24,847 bases of DNA. Source: Pseudoselenomonas ruminantium. GTDB lineage: Bacteria > Bacillota > Negativicutes > Selenomonadales > Selenomonadaceae. The DNA is taken from NCBI GenBank assembly GCA_002373045.1, contig DFHU01000051.1, positions 6,501 to 31,347 of the forward strand, in the 5' to 3' direction. Under the pieces are notes generated by a model that worked only from the letters and a program-made list of their open reading frames with translations, was not told the origin of the DNA and did not search any database. Shown here piece by piece: positions 1 to 7,166 of this stretch; positions within the stretch are counted from its first letter, which is position 1; every line of letters begins with the position of its first letter. A program made the position numbers and the translations under genes.

Positions 1-1
1 T

Positions 2-41
2 AATTCCCCATCCTGCAAAATTTCATGCAGGATGGGGAATT
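2..41 (-). terminator. Perfect hairpin, probable terminator of the left-edge hydrolase genes
   Basis: A perfect 16-bp inverted repeat (2-17 and 26-41) with an 8-nt loop lies about 100 nt downstream of the stop codon of the minus-strand esterase gene. The U-tract that would follow on the minus strand falls at the window edge, so only the stem can be judged. The loop-proximal sequence (CCCCATCCTGCA) recurs in the hairpin at 11795-11840, so both may belong to one terminator or repeat family. Nothing else is recognisable between 42 and 137. Confidence 0.6.
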
Positions 42-137
42 GTCATCTGCGGCTTTTTGATGATACGCCTGCCATTAGATAAAAGCTTTTTCCATATGAA
101 TATGCGGGCATATAATAAATTTCCTTGTCACTTTGCC

Positions 138-794
138 CTAGCCATGGCTGTTTTTGTCCGCCTTTAACGCGGCTGAACTTATAAGCCACGCAAAGGCTCT
201 CGCTGTCCGAATCTCCGGTTCCTTAAAATGCCCGCCTGTATTCCATGCCAGCGTACAGTTAAGCCCCTGCTCCTTCAGCCATGCGCAGCCATCCCGGATG
301 CAATCGCCCACACTAGCCATAACCGCATTCTTAGTCTTTTCTTCTTTATCGCCAAGGCTGAGATATACGTTTGGGCATTGAATTGCATTGCTTTTCATGT
401 AGTCTACAAATCCCGGAAACCACATGGATGGTGAAGCAGCTGCAATACCCGCGAATTTATCGGTTTGGTAAGCTGCCCAAAGGGAGAACAGCGCCGCCAG
501 TGAATATCCACCCAGATAATAAATTTTGCTCTTATCCTGACATAGCTTCAGGATTGCGGTCAGCAGTTCTCCTGCACCATCACCGAAATCATCCTTGCCA
601 AAAACCGCAGGTGACGGCCACGGAGATAAGTCATGATTCCAGCTATCCACCTTAACTGCCAACAAGCGGAAGTCTTTGTCGGACAGCCTTTGAATTTCTG
701 CCACTTCAGCATCCATACCGGCTATATCATGGTCATCCACAGGCTGAACGAGCGTAATGACCGCATGGGGATTACCATATTCGTATGTAACCAT
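138..794 (-). CDS. Putative esterase, alpha/beta hydrolase fold
   Basis: This 218-residue cytoplasmic protein resembles the putative-esterase (esterase D / IroE-like) branch of alpha/beta hydrolases. The nucleophile elbow is GGYSLA, with Ser98 and a following small-residue helix. It is followed by the ASPSMWFP stretch typical of this branch. Candidate acid and base are Asp149 (in LGDK) and His189 (in TGGHF). The start at 794 is chosen because AGGAGG (802-807) sits 7 nt upstream; an in-frame start at 830 would overlap the upstream gene and has no such site. The ribosome site overlaps the stop of the upstream hydrolase, so the two are probably translated together. No signal peptide is seen. The substrate is unknown. 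Confidence 0.75.
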   Translation of the reverse strand: MVTYEYGNPHAVITLVQPVDDHDIAGMDAEVAEIQRLSDKDFRLLAVKVDSWNHDLSPWPSPAVFGKDDFGDGAGELLTAILKLCQDKSKIYYLGGYSLAALFSLWAAYQTDKFAGIAAASPSMWFPGFVDYMKSNAIQCPNVYLSLGDKEEKTKNAVMASVGDCIRDGCAWLKEQGLNCTLAWNTGGHFKEPEIRTARAFAWLISSAALKADKNSHG

Positions 795-805
795 CAAGCA
801 GCCTC

Positions 806-1402
806 CTAGAATTTTGTGACGAAAATCCAATCATCAAGAAAAGCCATCTGTTCCTCCGTATGGAACCAATGCTCACCATTTTCCATAACCGTCAGCCCTG
901 CATGATGCTTTTCGGCAAAATCCTTCATCGTTGCCAGCGATGTCAGTTGGTCTTTTTCACCGTACAGAATCTGCGTTGGCACATTCCATTTGATGGGATG
1001 ATTTCTTACGTAACTCAGATACTCCCACGATAAATCCTCGCCGAATTCGGTATGAATTACGCCTTGAGCTTCCAGTTCCACCTCCGTCACATTGGCCCAT
1101 CTCATCATATCCAAAATCAGTTTTTCCATATCCACAATGGGCGAAATAAAATAGGCCTTCTGAGTTAGCCCGTCTATTCCCGCATTCATACTGAAAAAAG
1201 CTCCAATGCTGTTGGCAATCAGGATAATCTCCTCACCCTTTTCTGCCAGCTGCTCAACAGCAGTCCGAATTTCCCGACCGGTATCCCAGGGCGAAAAGGT
1301 CTGATAATTCAGCCCGCTAACATTGTCCTGGGGAAAAAGCGGCTTATAATGTTTACATTCCTCAGCATTTCCGCCTTTGCCATGTATATACAAAACCTGC
1401 AT
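806..1402 (-). CDS. Small alpha/beta hydrolase
   Basis: This 198-residue protein begins with MQVLYIHGKGGNA, a beta strand plus oxyanion HG motif typical of RBBP9/YdeN-like small alpha/beta hydrolases. The nucleophile motif is ANSIGA (Ser65), with Ala in place of the usual first Gly. Asp151 (GEKDQL) and His178 (NGEHWF) complete a plausible triad. The start at 1402 is preferred over one at 1426 because ACCTCC on the plus strand (1408-1413, GGAGGT on the coding strand) lies 5 nt away. It is the first gene of a pair with the esterase at 138-794 (11-nt gap). Its own promoter is not clear. The substrate is unknown. Confidence 0.75.
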   Translation of the reverse strand: MQVLYIHGKGGNAEECKHYKPLFPQDNVSGLNYQTFSPWDTGREIRTAVEQLAEKGEEIILIANSIGAFFSMNAGIDGLTQKAYFISPIVDMEKLILDMMRWANVTEVELEAQGVIHTEFGEDLSWEYLSYVRNHPIKWNVPTQILYGEKDQLTSLATMKDFAEKHHAGLTVMENGEHWFHTEEQMAFLDDWIFVTKF

Positions 1403-1619
1403 GTTCGACCTCCACACAAACACCATTTCTTGGGCTGTACCCGTACAAAGCTTGGCATTTCTCCATCTGCCAGCTCATACCATCCAGCTGTCTCATTAAT
1501 AATACTCCCTCATTGCCCCTTACTTACCTTCTTACATAGCAAGGCCCTTCCTTGCCCATGATTCCATGGGGAACATCGTTCTTCTACTTTGTGAATCTCT
1601 TTTCCAGTCTTATCATAAT
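1403..1619. other. Intergenic region with possible decayed coding fragment
   Basis: About 310 nt separate the SDR stop from the hydrolase start. The part next to the SDR holds a terminator (1620-1666). In the remainder no convincing promoter was found. On the minus strand, one frame from 1509 to about 1430 reads as a plausible protein tail (contains WYELADGEMPSFVRVQPKKW) directly after a stop, without a start or ribosome site. This may be the remnant of a lost gene or chance. Confidence is low. Confidence 0.25.
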
Positions 1620-1666
1620 AAAAGGTCTTCTATGATTTGTTAATATTTTATCATAGAAGACCTTTT
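1620..1666 (-). terminator. Intrinsic terminator after the SDR gene
   Basis: A perfect 17-bp inverted repeat (1620-1636 and 1650-1666) with a 13-nt loop. On the minus strand the stem ends in CCTTTTATTATG, a U-rich tail, 45 nt past the SDR stop codon. It therefore closes the acetyltransferase-flavodoxin-SDR unit. Confidence 0.8.
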
Positions 1667-1711
1667 GATTCGATAGTATATTAATTTACGGAGACTTTTT
1701 ATACTCAATTT

Positions 1712-2539
1712 TTATGGCTGCAACGGCCCATAGTAATAAGCGGCTGTTGCACCACCGTCTACCAAAAATGTTGAACCCGTGATAAACTGCGCCCGTTCGC
1801 TCATCAGAAGCTCTGCTACATCAGCTACTTCATCAGCGGTTCCCGGACGGCCTGCCGGGCATTTGGCAAACATATTCTTATAAAAATCACCACGCGGGCC
1901 ATTGAATTCATCTATGGCCAAAGGCGTAACGATAATTCCGGGTGCAATATCATTTATCCTTGCACCACGTTCGCCCCAACGGACAGCTTCATACATCGTG
2001 CGCTTTTCATTGCAGCGTTTGGCCAGCTGATAGGCATGCAAAGTATCCTTTATCTTTTCCGGCTGTAAAAAGTCAAGTTTCAACAGTTCCTCTGTCGGCG
2101 TCATCGCCAGCGCCCTGTCCTGCTCCGGCGTGAGTGCCGGCAGGCGATGACCGGACTGACTGGAGATAATTACGCCTGCGCCGCCCTTAGCAATAACTTT
2201 GCCGACTTCTTCCATCAATACTGCCGTTCCATAAAGGTCAACCTGCAAGATCACTTCAATCGGTGCCTGTGACGGCGAAACACCTGCTCCGCAAATCAAA
2301 TACTTCACTTCACCATATTCCGTTGCTTTTTGCACCATAGCCTGAATGGACATGCGCGAAGACATATCCATCACAAACGGCTCCACATCAAAGCCTGCCT
2401 GATTCATGATTTCAGCAACCGCCTGTGCATTGTTTTCGTTTTTATCCCCCAGAATAATCTTCTTGCCATAGCCCATGCGACGGGCAATAGCCATCGAAAT
2501 CTGCCCGGCACCCGTGACCAGCATAACCTCTTTACTCAT
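1712..2539 (-). CDS. Short-chain dehydrogenase/reductase (SDR)
   Basis: A 275-residue Rossmann-fold oxidoreductase. The dinucleotide loop is TGAGQISMAIA (residues 9-19), a variant of TGxxxGxG. Asp32 after strand 2 (ILGDKNEN) favours NAD(H) over NADP(H). The structural motif NAG is replaced by CGAG (83-86). The catalytic set is Ser126/127 (IISSQSG), Tyr170 and Lys174 (YQLAK). A C-terminal FLVDGGATAAY matches the usual SDR end. A stretch of about 35 residues between Ser127 and Tyr170 is longer than in classical SDRs and may form a substrate lid. It starts 18 nt after the flavodoxin gene with GGAG near the ATG, so it is the third gene of that unit. The substrate cannot be told. Confidence 0.85.
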   Translation of the reverse strand: MSKEVMLVTGAGQISMAIARRMGYGKKIILGDKNENNAQAVAEIMNQAGFDVEPFVMDMSSRMSIQAMVQKATEYGEVKYLICGAGVSPSQAPIEVILQVDLYGTAVLMEEVGKVIAKGGAGVIISSQSGHRLPALTPEQDRALAMTPTEELLKLDFLQPEKIKDTLHAYQLAKRCNEKRTMYEAVRWGERGARINDIAPGIIVTPLAIDEFNGPRGDFYKNMFAKCPAGRPGTADEVADVAELLMSERAQFITGSTFLVDGGATAAYYYGPLQP

Positions 2540-2557
2540 TTTCTCCGCGCTCCCTTC

Positions 2558-3076
2558 TTATGCCAGATTTTTCTTTGCCCAGGCAGCCACTTTTGCCTCA
2601 GAACCTGCGGCGGCTGCCCCCTGTATTGCCAGCCCTTCACCCACTACGGCACCATGACAATACTTCTTCAAAGCGGCAGGAGCACCGGCAATACCGCTGC
2701 CCTCATGTGTCATTATCGGAAATACTCTTTTCCCCGTGAAATCCAGGTTTTCCAACTGCGTGAATACCGCCACAGGGTAAGTCCCCCACCAGCATGGGCC
2801 GGCCACAACAATATGGTCATATTCTGCCACCGAGTCCAGCATTTTCACCAGTTCCGGGCGGTCATTGTTGCGCAGTTCCTCTTTCGCTTCAATCGTACAC
2901 TGCGTATAGTCAATCGCATAGGACTTTTTCGTTTCTACCTCGAATAAATCCGCGCCTACCGCCTTTTGGATAAACTCTGCCACAATTTCTGTATTGCCTT
3001 TGGGCAAATCCACAATATTGCCGTTTACATAATTCTGCCCCTTGCGGGAATAATAAATTACCAGTGTCTTGGCCAT
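2558..3076 (-). CDS. Flavodoxin family protein, cytoplasmic
   Basis: A 172-residue flavodoxin-like protein of the Flavodoxin_4 type, expected to bind FMN and act as an electron carrier or NAD(P)H:acceptor reductase partner. It begins with strand 1 KTLVIYYSRKGQNY, where SRKGQN occupies the FMN phosphate loop. An insertion (VNGNIVDLPKGNTEIVAEFI) follows, then the GPCWWGTYPVAVFTQLE segment that normally contacts the isoalloxazine ring, and THEGSG later. The start at 3076 is preferred over upstream ATGs at 3082 and 3094, because AGGAG lies 8 nt before it. It is 22 nt from the upstream acetyltransferase and 18 nt from the SDR. It is a paralogue of the exported flavodoxin at 4941-5624. Confidence 0.85.
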   Translation of the reverse strand: MAKTLVIYYSRKGQNYVNGNIVDLPKGNTEIVAEFIQKAVGADLFEVETKKSYAIDYTQCTIEAKEELRNNDRPELVKMLDSVAEYDHIVVAGPCWWGTYPVAVFTQLENLDFTGKRVFPIMTHEGSGIAGAPAALKKYCHGAVVGEGLAIQGAAAAGSEAKVAAWAKKNLA

Positions 3077-3098
3077 TTTCATTGCTCCTCTCAAAAAC

Positions 3099-3662
3099 TT
3101 AGTCTAACTTCTTAACGACCTTAGCCGGTACGCCGACAGCCATACAATTATCGGGAACATCTTTCGTAACCACAGCCCCGGTACCAATAATCGCATTTTC
3201 CCCGATGGTTACTCCCGGCAAAATGCTGACTCTGGCACCAATCCAGGCATTTTTCTTGATGTGGATTTCCTTGGTCATGACCGTGCGAATGTTTTTCGCT
3301 TCATGATTGACGGTAAACAGCCCTACTTCCGGTCCCAACATAACCCCATCTTCAATCGTAATGGTGCCCAGAGACATCATGGTCAGATTATGATTGGCAA
3401 AGACGTTTTTGCCCACAAATACCCGGTTGCCGCAATCAATTTGGAAAGGCGGCGTAAAATAGGAATCGGTAAATTCAGTATTCGACAGAAGTTCCTTTTC
3501 CTGTTTCAAGATGCTGTCTTTGTCGTTTACATCCGTAGCATTGATTTTCTGACACAGACTGGCACAGCGGTTGAGTTCACTATGCACCTGCTCCACATAA
3601 TCTTCCTGCCGGATATCATAAGCTGCGCCCTTGCGCATTTCCTCAAATACATTTATACGCAT
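3099..3662 (-). CDS. Maltose/galactoside-type O-acetyltransferase (hexapeptide repeat)
   Basis: A 187-residue left-handed beta-helix acetyltransferase of the maltose/galactoside (Maa/LacA, NodL-like) family, which transfers acetyl from acetyl-CoA to a sugar hydroxyl. The N-terminal helices (MRINVFEEMRKGAAYD) match the Mac domain. Hexapeptide repeats run from the IDCGNRVFVGKNVF segment to IGTGAVVTKDVPDN, and the AVGVPAKVV end is typical of the family. The active-site His is probably that of VNHE. The start at 3662 has GGAGGT 7 nt upstream; a longer start at 3701 runs through a dyad. It is the first gene of the acetyltransferase-flavodoxin-SDR unit. The acceptor sugar is not predictable. Confidence 0.85.
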   Translation of the reverse strand: MRINVFEEMRKGAAYDIRQEDYVEQVHSELNRCASLCQKINATDVNDKDSILKQEKELLSNTEFTDSYFTPPFQIDCGNRVFVGKNVFANHNLTMMSLGTITIEDGVMLGPEVGLFTVNHEAKNIRTVMTKEIHIKKNAWIGARVSILPGVTIGENAIIGTGAVVTKDVPDNCMAVGVPAKVVKKLD

Positions 3663-3683
3663 AAATTTTACCTCCATATAAAG

Positions 3684-3715
3684 GACGGTACGTGTGACCA
3701 ATCACAAGTACCGTC
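3684..3715 (-). promoter_or_regulatory. Dyad upstream of the acetyltransferase gene, possible operator
   Basis: GACGGTAC (3684-3691) and GTACCGTC (3708-3715) form an 8-bp perfect outer repeat. After one mismatch there is an inner TGTGA/TCACA repeat around a CCAA loop. It sits between a TATACA/TATTAT -10-like sequence (about 3716-3722, minus strand, no good -35) and the ribosome site at 3669-3674. It could be a repressor operator at the transcription start or an RNA hairpin in the leader. The lack of a U-tract argues against a strong terminator. The rest of 3716-3812 shows nothing clear. Confidence 0.45.
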
Positions 3716-3812
3716 TGTATAATAGCTTATTGCCTCACGCGGCCCTTAATCAACAAGCCTTTCGCGGCTATAAGTTATTCACGATGAAATACTGCGCTTG
3801 TTTGACTGACAC

Positions 3813-4922
3813 TTAATTATCAAGGCCCTTTTCCTTTAACCATTTTAAAGCCAGTTCCATAATCTCACGATTATTCTTTTCCTGCATAAGAAAATGCGAA
3901 TTTCCCTTGATACCGATATCCGGCAGATGTACCAAAGTCGCATCACCACCGTGACGATTTATAGCCGCAACAAATTGTTGTGCCATCGCATACTCAGTGC
4001 CCCACTTATCCTCGCCAACATTTTCCGAACCAATTTTTATGTAATCGCCATAATACAACACAATGGGAATTCTGGTGAGTTTTAGAAAATCCTCCATAGG
4101 AACCCCCATTGCCGAAGCAGAAAGGGCCTTAAAACGCGCATCCGTTATTTTCGGCATCTCGTTTTCCGGGAACACAAAAGGCGTTCCTCCCGGTTCATAG
4201 GCAATAATAGCCTTTACCTTATCTGTACGGATGGCTGTACGCCAGCCAATTGTTCCGCCCATAGAATGAGAAACCAACACCGCCCCATCCTTCTGGCGAT
4301 TAAAAAGTTTAGCCAGTACATCAGCATTGAGGTCGTTGTCCAAGGGGCCAGAACCAATCGTCCAGCTCTGCTGGAAAGCCTGATAATTTTCTTCGCCTTC
4401 CGGGAACTGGGCATTAGGAACCGGGTTGCCTTTCTCATCATAATGGCCAATACGCGAAAGCACATATAGTGTTTTATCTCCATACATGGGATTACTTGCC
4501 CAAGGTGTGTCCGGCGTTACTGCCTCCGTAGAAAGATTGGCTTCGCCACTACGGGGCTGGTCTACCAGATATACGGAATAACCGGCTCGCAAAAACATCG
4601 TATTGAACCCTTCCCGGCCATCCGGGCCAGACTCCCATGTGCGTTTTGACTGAGCACCGCCATGCTGAAAAATCAACGGCAACTTTTTGGCTTTGACAGG
4701 CTTTTGATACTCCACATAAGCAAAATCGCCATAAGCCCTCTGCCCATCTTCTGCAACAAAATTCTCCTGCGTGAATTTTCCTGCATGCTGTTTATAACTG
4801 CCGCCCACCGTAAATGAACCTTGCTCCTCGATGGTAATTGGTGCAGCAGTTACAAAACCAATATTAAGTGACAGCAGCACACTTGCCGTAAAAATGCTGC
4901 GATATATCTTTTTCCAGTGCAT
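3813..4922 (-). CDS. Secreted alpha/beta hydrolase
   Basis: A 369-residue protein with a clear signal peptide: basic MHWKKIYRS, hydrophobic core, and a probable cut after VTA near residue 26. It should act outside the cytoplasmic membrane. The alpha/beta hydrolase core shows an oxyanion stretch FQHGG (85-89), nucleophile elbow SHSMGG (Ser220), a possible acid at Glu243 or Asp293, and His343 in GNSHF. The DQPRSGEA segment (121-128) is typical of a family of exported esterase-like proteins in anaerobes. GGAGGAG lies 5 nt before the ATG. It is 18 nt downstream of the exported flavodoxin gene and is the last gene of that unit. The substrate is unknown. Confidence 0.8.
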   Translation of the reverse strand: MHWKKIYRSIFTASVLLSLNIGFVTAAPITIEEQGSFTVGGSYKQHAGKFTQENFVAEDGQRAYGDFAYVEYQKPVKAKKLPLIFQHGGAQSKRTWESGPDGREGFNTMFLRAGYSVYLVDQPRSGEANLSTEAVTPDTPWASNPMYGDKTLYVLSRIGHYDEKGNPVPNAQFPEGEENYQAFQQSWTIGSGPLDNDLNADVLAKLFNRQKDGAVLVSHSMGGTIGWRTAIRTDKVKAIIAYEPGGTPFVFPENEMPKITDARFKALSASAMGVPMEDFLKLTRIPIVLYYGDYIKIGSENVGEDKWGTEYAMAQQFVAAINRHGGDATLVHLPDIGIKGNSHFLMQEKNNREIMELALKWLKEKGLDN

Positions 4923-4940
4923 TTCTACTCCTCCAATAAA

Positions 4941-5624
4941 TTATAATACGCCCATCTGTCTAAGTTCGTTTATCCATTTTTTTACCTGCGGGCGAACACT
5001 CTCTGTTTCCTGCTGGACACGTTTACCGGACAAACCAAGTCCTGGCAATTTTACCTGCGCGCCCTTGGCATAACGCGGAATAACCCTGTCCTCCAGACCT
5101 GTCATAACATCCCCCGCCGAAGTGCAGAAGGGGATGATCGTCTTGCCCTGCCAATCGTAGCTTTCCATAAAGGTATAGACCGGCATGGGTAAATCACTCC
5201 ACCAAATGGGATAACCAAGAAATACGATGTCATAATCTTGAAAATTCGGTATTTTGGTGGCTAACTGAGGCCGCGCATCCTGCTCTTTCTCAGCTTTGGC
5301 TTCTTCGGTACATGCCCGATAATCCGCAGCGTATTCCTTCAACGTCTTGATTTCAAAGACGTCTGCTCCAGGAAGTTCTTCAGCAATCATATCTGCTAAA
5401 ATATGCGTATTCCCTTTTTCGATATAGCCCACTTCATAGTTATCACCCTTGCGTGAAAAAAACGCTACAAGAATTTTCTTTCCCGTTGTTCCCTCTGCTG
5501 CGGTTCCTGCATTTTCAGCGGCTACTGCAGGTGAAACTGCTTTATCGCTGAAAATGCCACAGCCTGAAAACAATAACCCCAAGGTTCCTATTCCGGTCAG
5601 GCGGATAAAATCTCTGCGCTTCAT
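4941..5624 (-). CDS. Exported flavodoxin-like lipoprotein
   Basis: A 227-residue protein whose N-terminus reads MKRRDFIRLTGIGTLGLLFS followed by Gly-Cys. This is a twin-arginine-like RR motif, a hydrophobic core and a lipobox-like FSGC with Cys22 as the probable lipid anchor. A low-complexity Ala-rich linker (about 29-47) leads to a flavodoxin fold: ILVAFFSRKGDNYEV, the KGNTHILADMI insertion, and the GYPIWWSDLPMPVY flavin-contact segment. Export of a folded, FMN-loaded protein would fit the Tat-like signal; this is inference. The ATG at 5624 is chosen over the in-frame TTG at 5633, since AAGGA lies 9 nt from the ATG. It is 12 nt from the SnoaL-like gene upstream and 18 nt from the secreted hydrolase downstream. 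Confidence 0.8.
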   Translation of the reverse strand: MKRRDFIRLTGIGTLGLLFSGCGIFSDKAVSPAVAAENAGTAAEGTTGKKILVAFFSRKGDNYEVGYIEKGNTHILADMIAEELPGADVFEIKTLKEYAADYRACTEEAKAEKEQDARPQLATKIPNFQDYDIVFLGYPIWWSDLPMPVYTFMESYDWQGKTIIPFCTSAGDVMTGLEDRVIPRYAKGAQVKLPGLGLSGKRVQQETESVRPQVKKWINELRQMGVL

Positions 5625-5636
5625 ACTCCTCAATCC

Positions 5637-6065
5637 TTATAAAGACTGTTTCTTCGTAATGACAAAATGCTGCTCACGCTCTTTGATGAGCCACTTGCCA
5701 GCCTGTTTCACGAGTTTATCCGTATAGCGGATGTAGTTATCCGACACCACATCATGACCGTTTTCCTCCATCACGAGCGCCGCCCGGCAATAATGCACAT
5801 CTGTGGCCGTATCGCCCTCCACCGTGATGACCTGCTGACCGTTTTGATGATGCGATGCCTTGATGCCGCCGGTAAAGGCGCTGAACTGTTTTTCCAAGGT
5901 ATCGCGTCCATGAATGTCCATCGTGAGCTTATCGCCCATATAGACCATGACATGAACATCTTCGGTAAAATAAACCATCTGCGCCGGCACATTGCACTCC
6001 AGATTGGCAAAACCGTCAATAACCTCGCGAATCGCTTCTTTTGCTTCTAAAATCTCCAGTGACAT
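5637..6065 (-). CDS. SnoaL-like / NTF2-fold protein
   Basis: A 142-residue single-domain protein of the SnoaL_4/NTF2-like cone fold. It starts MSLEILEAKEAIREVIDGFANLE, the usual N-terminal helix. The HGRDTLEKQFSAF helix, ASHHQNGQQVITVEGDTAT strand region and WLIKEREQHFVI end follow. Such proteins are small isomerases, dehydratases or ligand binders; no specific role is visible. The start at 6065 has AAAGGGGA 7 nt upstream; other in-frame ATGs at 6080 and 6113 lack good spacing. It is the first gene after the promoter at 6112-6141 and lies opposite a LysR regulator, which probably controls this unit. Confidence 0.75.
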   Translation of the reverse strand: MSLEILEAKEAIREVIDGFANLECNVPAQMVYFTEDVHVMVYMGDKLTMDIHGRDTLEKQFSAFTGGIKASHHQNGQQVITVEGDTATDVHYCRAALVMEENGHDVVSDNYIRYTDKLVKQAGKWLIKEREQHFVITKKQSL

Positions 6066-6111
6066 TTGACATTCCCCTTTCATCGTATCTGCATTTCCTT
6101 TTGTTGATTTC

Positions 6112-6141
6112 ATTATAGCGATGTTATATCAGAATATCCAA
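6112..6141 (-). promoter_or_regulatory. Promoter of the SnoaL-flavodoxin-hydrolase unit
   Basis: On the minus strand a perfect TATAAT (6112-6117) is preceded at 18 bp by a weak TTGGAT (6136-6141). The weak -35 suits an activated promoter. The spacer holds ATATCAGAATAT (6126-6137), a short dyad that could bind the divergent LysR protein. Confidence 0.5.
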
Positions 6142-6183
6142 TTGTAAGTTTAGATTATTAATTTAATTTTTCTATTAGAATCG

Positions 6184-6212
6184 TTGCATTTTCGATAGCC
6201 AGCCGCTATACT
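6184..6212 (+). promoter_or_regulatory. Promoter of the LysR gene at 6241
   Basis: TTGCAT (6184-6189), a 17-bp spacer and TATACT (6207-6212) form a good sigma70-type promoter. An imperfect dyad with CTAT...ATAG ends (6172-6198) covers the -35, as expected for an autoregulated LysR gene. The ribosome site AAGGAGGT (6226-6233) follows. Confidence 0.6.
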
Positions 6213-6240
6213 GCAAATAGAAAAAAAGGAGGTCTAACCA

Positions 6241-7128
6241 ATGAATACCAAGCAGATGGAATATATACTGGAGCTGGCACAGGTGCTGAATTTCAACCGC
6301 GCTGCTGAAAATCTCTTTATCTCGCAGCCCACCCTGACCTATCAGATAAAAATCGTAGAAAACGAGATTGGTTTTGCCCTTTTTGAACGCTCCGGCAAGG
6401 GAGCTATGCTCACACCGGCAGGAGCACAGTTTGTCGGCACTTTGCGTACGCTTTACGGACAACTGAAAGATGCCATTGAGCAGGGACAGAATTTCAGCGC
6501 CAAATATGCCGAAAGCATCCGCATATCCTTGCCGATTCGTTCCGCCATCTACTTTCTGCCACAGGTCATTGCGCAATTCAGCCGCAGTTTTCCGACAGTC
6601 AATGTCATTCCCAGCTTTGACTGGCAGCATGGACAGGAATCCTTCCTGCAAGGCGAACAGGACGTGACCTTTGCCATGGAATACACGATGAAGCGGGTAC
6701 CGGATGTGACCTGTCACCATCTTTTTGACAGCCGCATTTACCTGATTACCGAAAAAGATGACACCCTGACAAAAAAGCCGCTGGTTACGCCCAGCGACTT
6801 AAAAGGTCGTACACTTATGGTAGGCGGCGGCTCCCCGCCCGCTCTGCGTGCTTTGCAGCAACGTATGATCAGCGAAATTCATGTGGATTATTTTAACAGC
6901 CCTGACCACGACAACACCCTGACCAATGTGGCTGCCCACAAGGGGGTATGTCTGGCACCGGGTTTCTTAAATGACCATAACGGCGAATTTGCCTGGCTTG
7001 ACTTTGACAGCGATGTCGTCATTCCCTGTGGCGTTTACACGCATAAAAATGACAAGCGCCAATCCCTGCACGCCTTTATTGAACTTTTACAGCACTTTTA
7101 CCGTGACCAGCCGGATTTCAAGGTCTGA
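6241..7128 (+). CDS. LysR-family transcriptional regulator
   Basis: A 295-residue regulator with an N-terminal winged HTH (residues 1-60: MNTKQMEYILELAQVLNFNRAAENLFISQPTLTYQI core pattern). A linker helix and a periplasmic-binding-protein-like effector domain (about 90-290) follow. The HTH region with SQPTLTYQIK is standard for LTTRs. It has an ideal AAGGAGGT site 7 nt before ATG. It is divergent from the SnoaL-flavodoxin-hydrolase operon, with about 175 nt between starts, so that operon is the likely target (inference). The effector ligand is unknown. The short gap to the convergent UxaA-type gene (7129-7166) shows no hairpin. Confidence 0.9.
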   Translation: MNTKQMEYILELAQVLNFNRAAENLFISQPTLTYQIKIVENEIGFALFERSGKGAMLTPAGAQFVGTLRTLYGQLKDAIEQGQNFSAKYAESIRISLPIRSAIYFLPQVIAQFSRSFPTVNVIPSFDWQHGQESFLQGEQDVTFAMEYTMKRVPDVTCHHLFDSRIYLITEKDDTLTKKPLVTPSDLKGRTLMVGGGSPPALRALQQRMISEIHVDYFNSPDHDNTLTNVAAHKGVCLAPGFLNDHNGEFAWLDFDSDVVIPCGVYTHKNDKRQSLHAFIELLQHFYRDQPDFKV

Positions 7129-7166
7129 CAGCATACTATTTTCTATACGCTTCATCCTTATGTCAA

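Noticed and set aside
2330..2947. A 205-codon plus-strand frame across the SDR and flavodoxin genes
   Set aside because: It overlaps two real genes and their junction, lacks a ribosome site and shows a His/Cys-rich antisense composition.
6175..6720. A 181-codon minus-strand frame over the LysR promoter and gene
   Set aside because: It is antisense to a clear LysR gene with a strong promoter and ribosome site, and no domain is visible.
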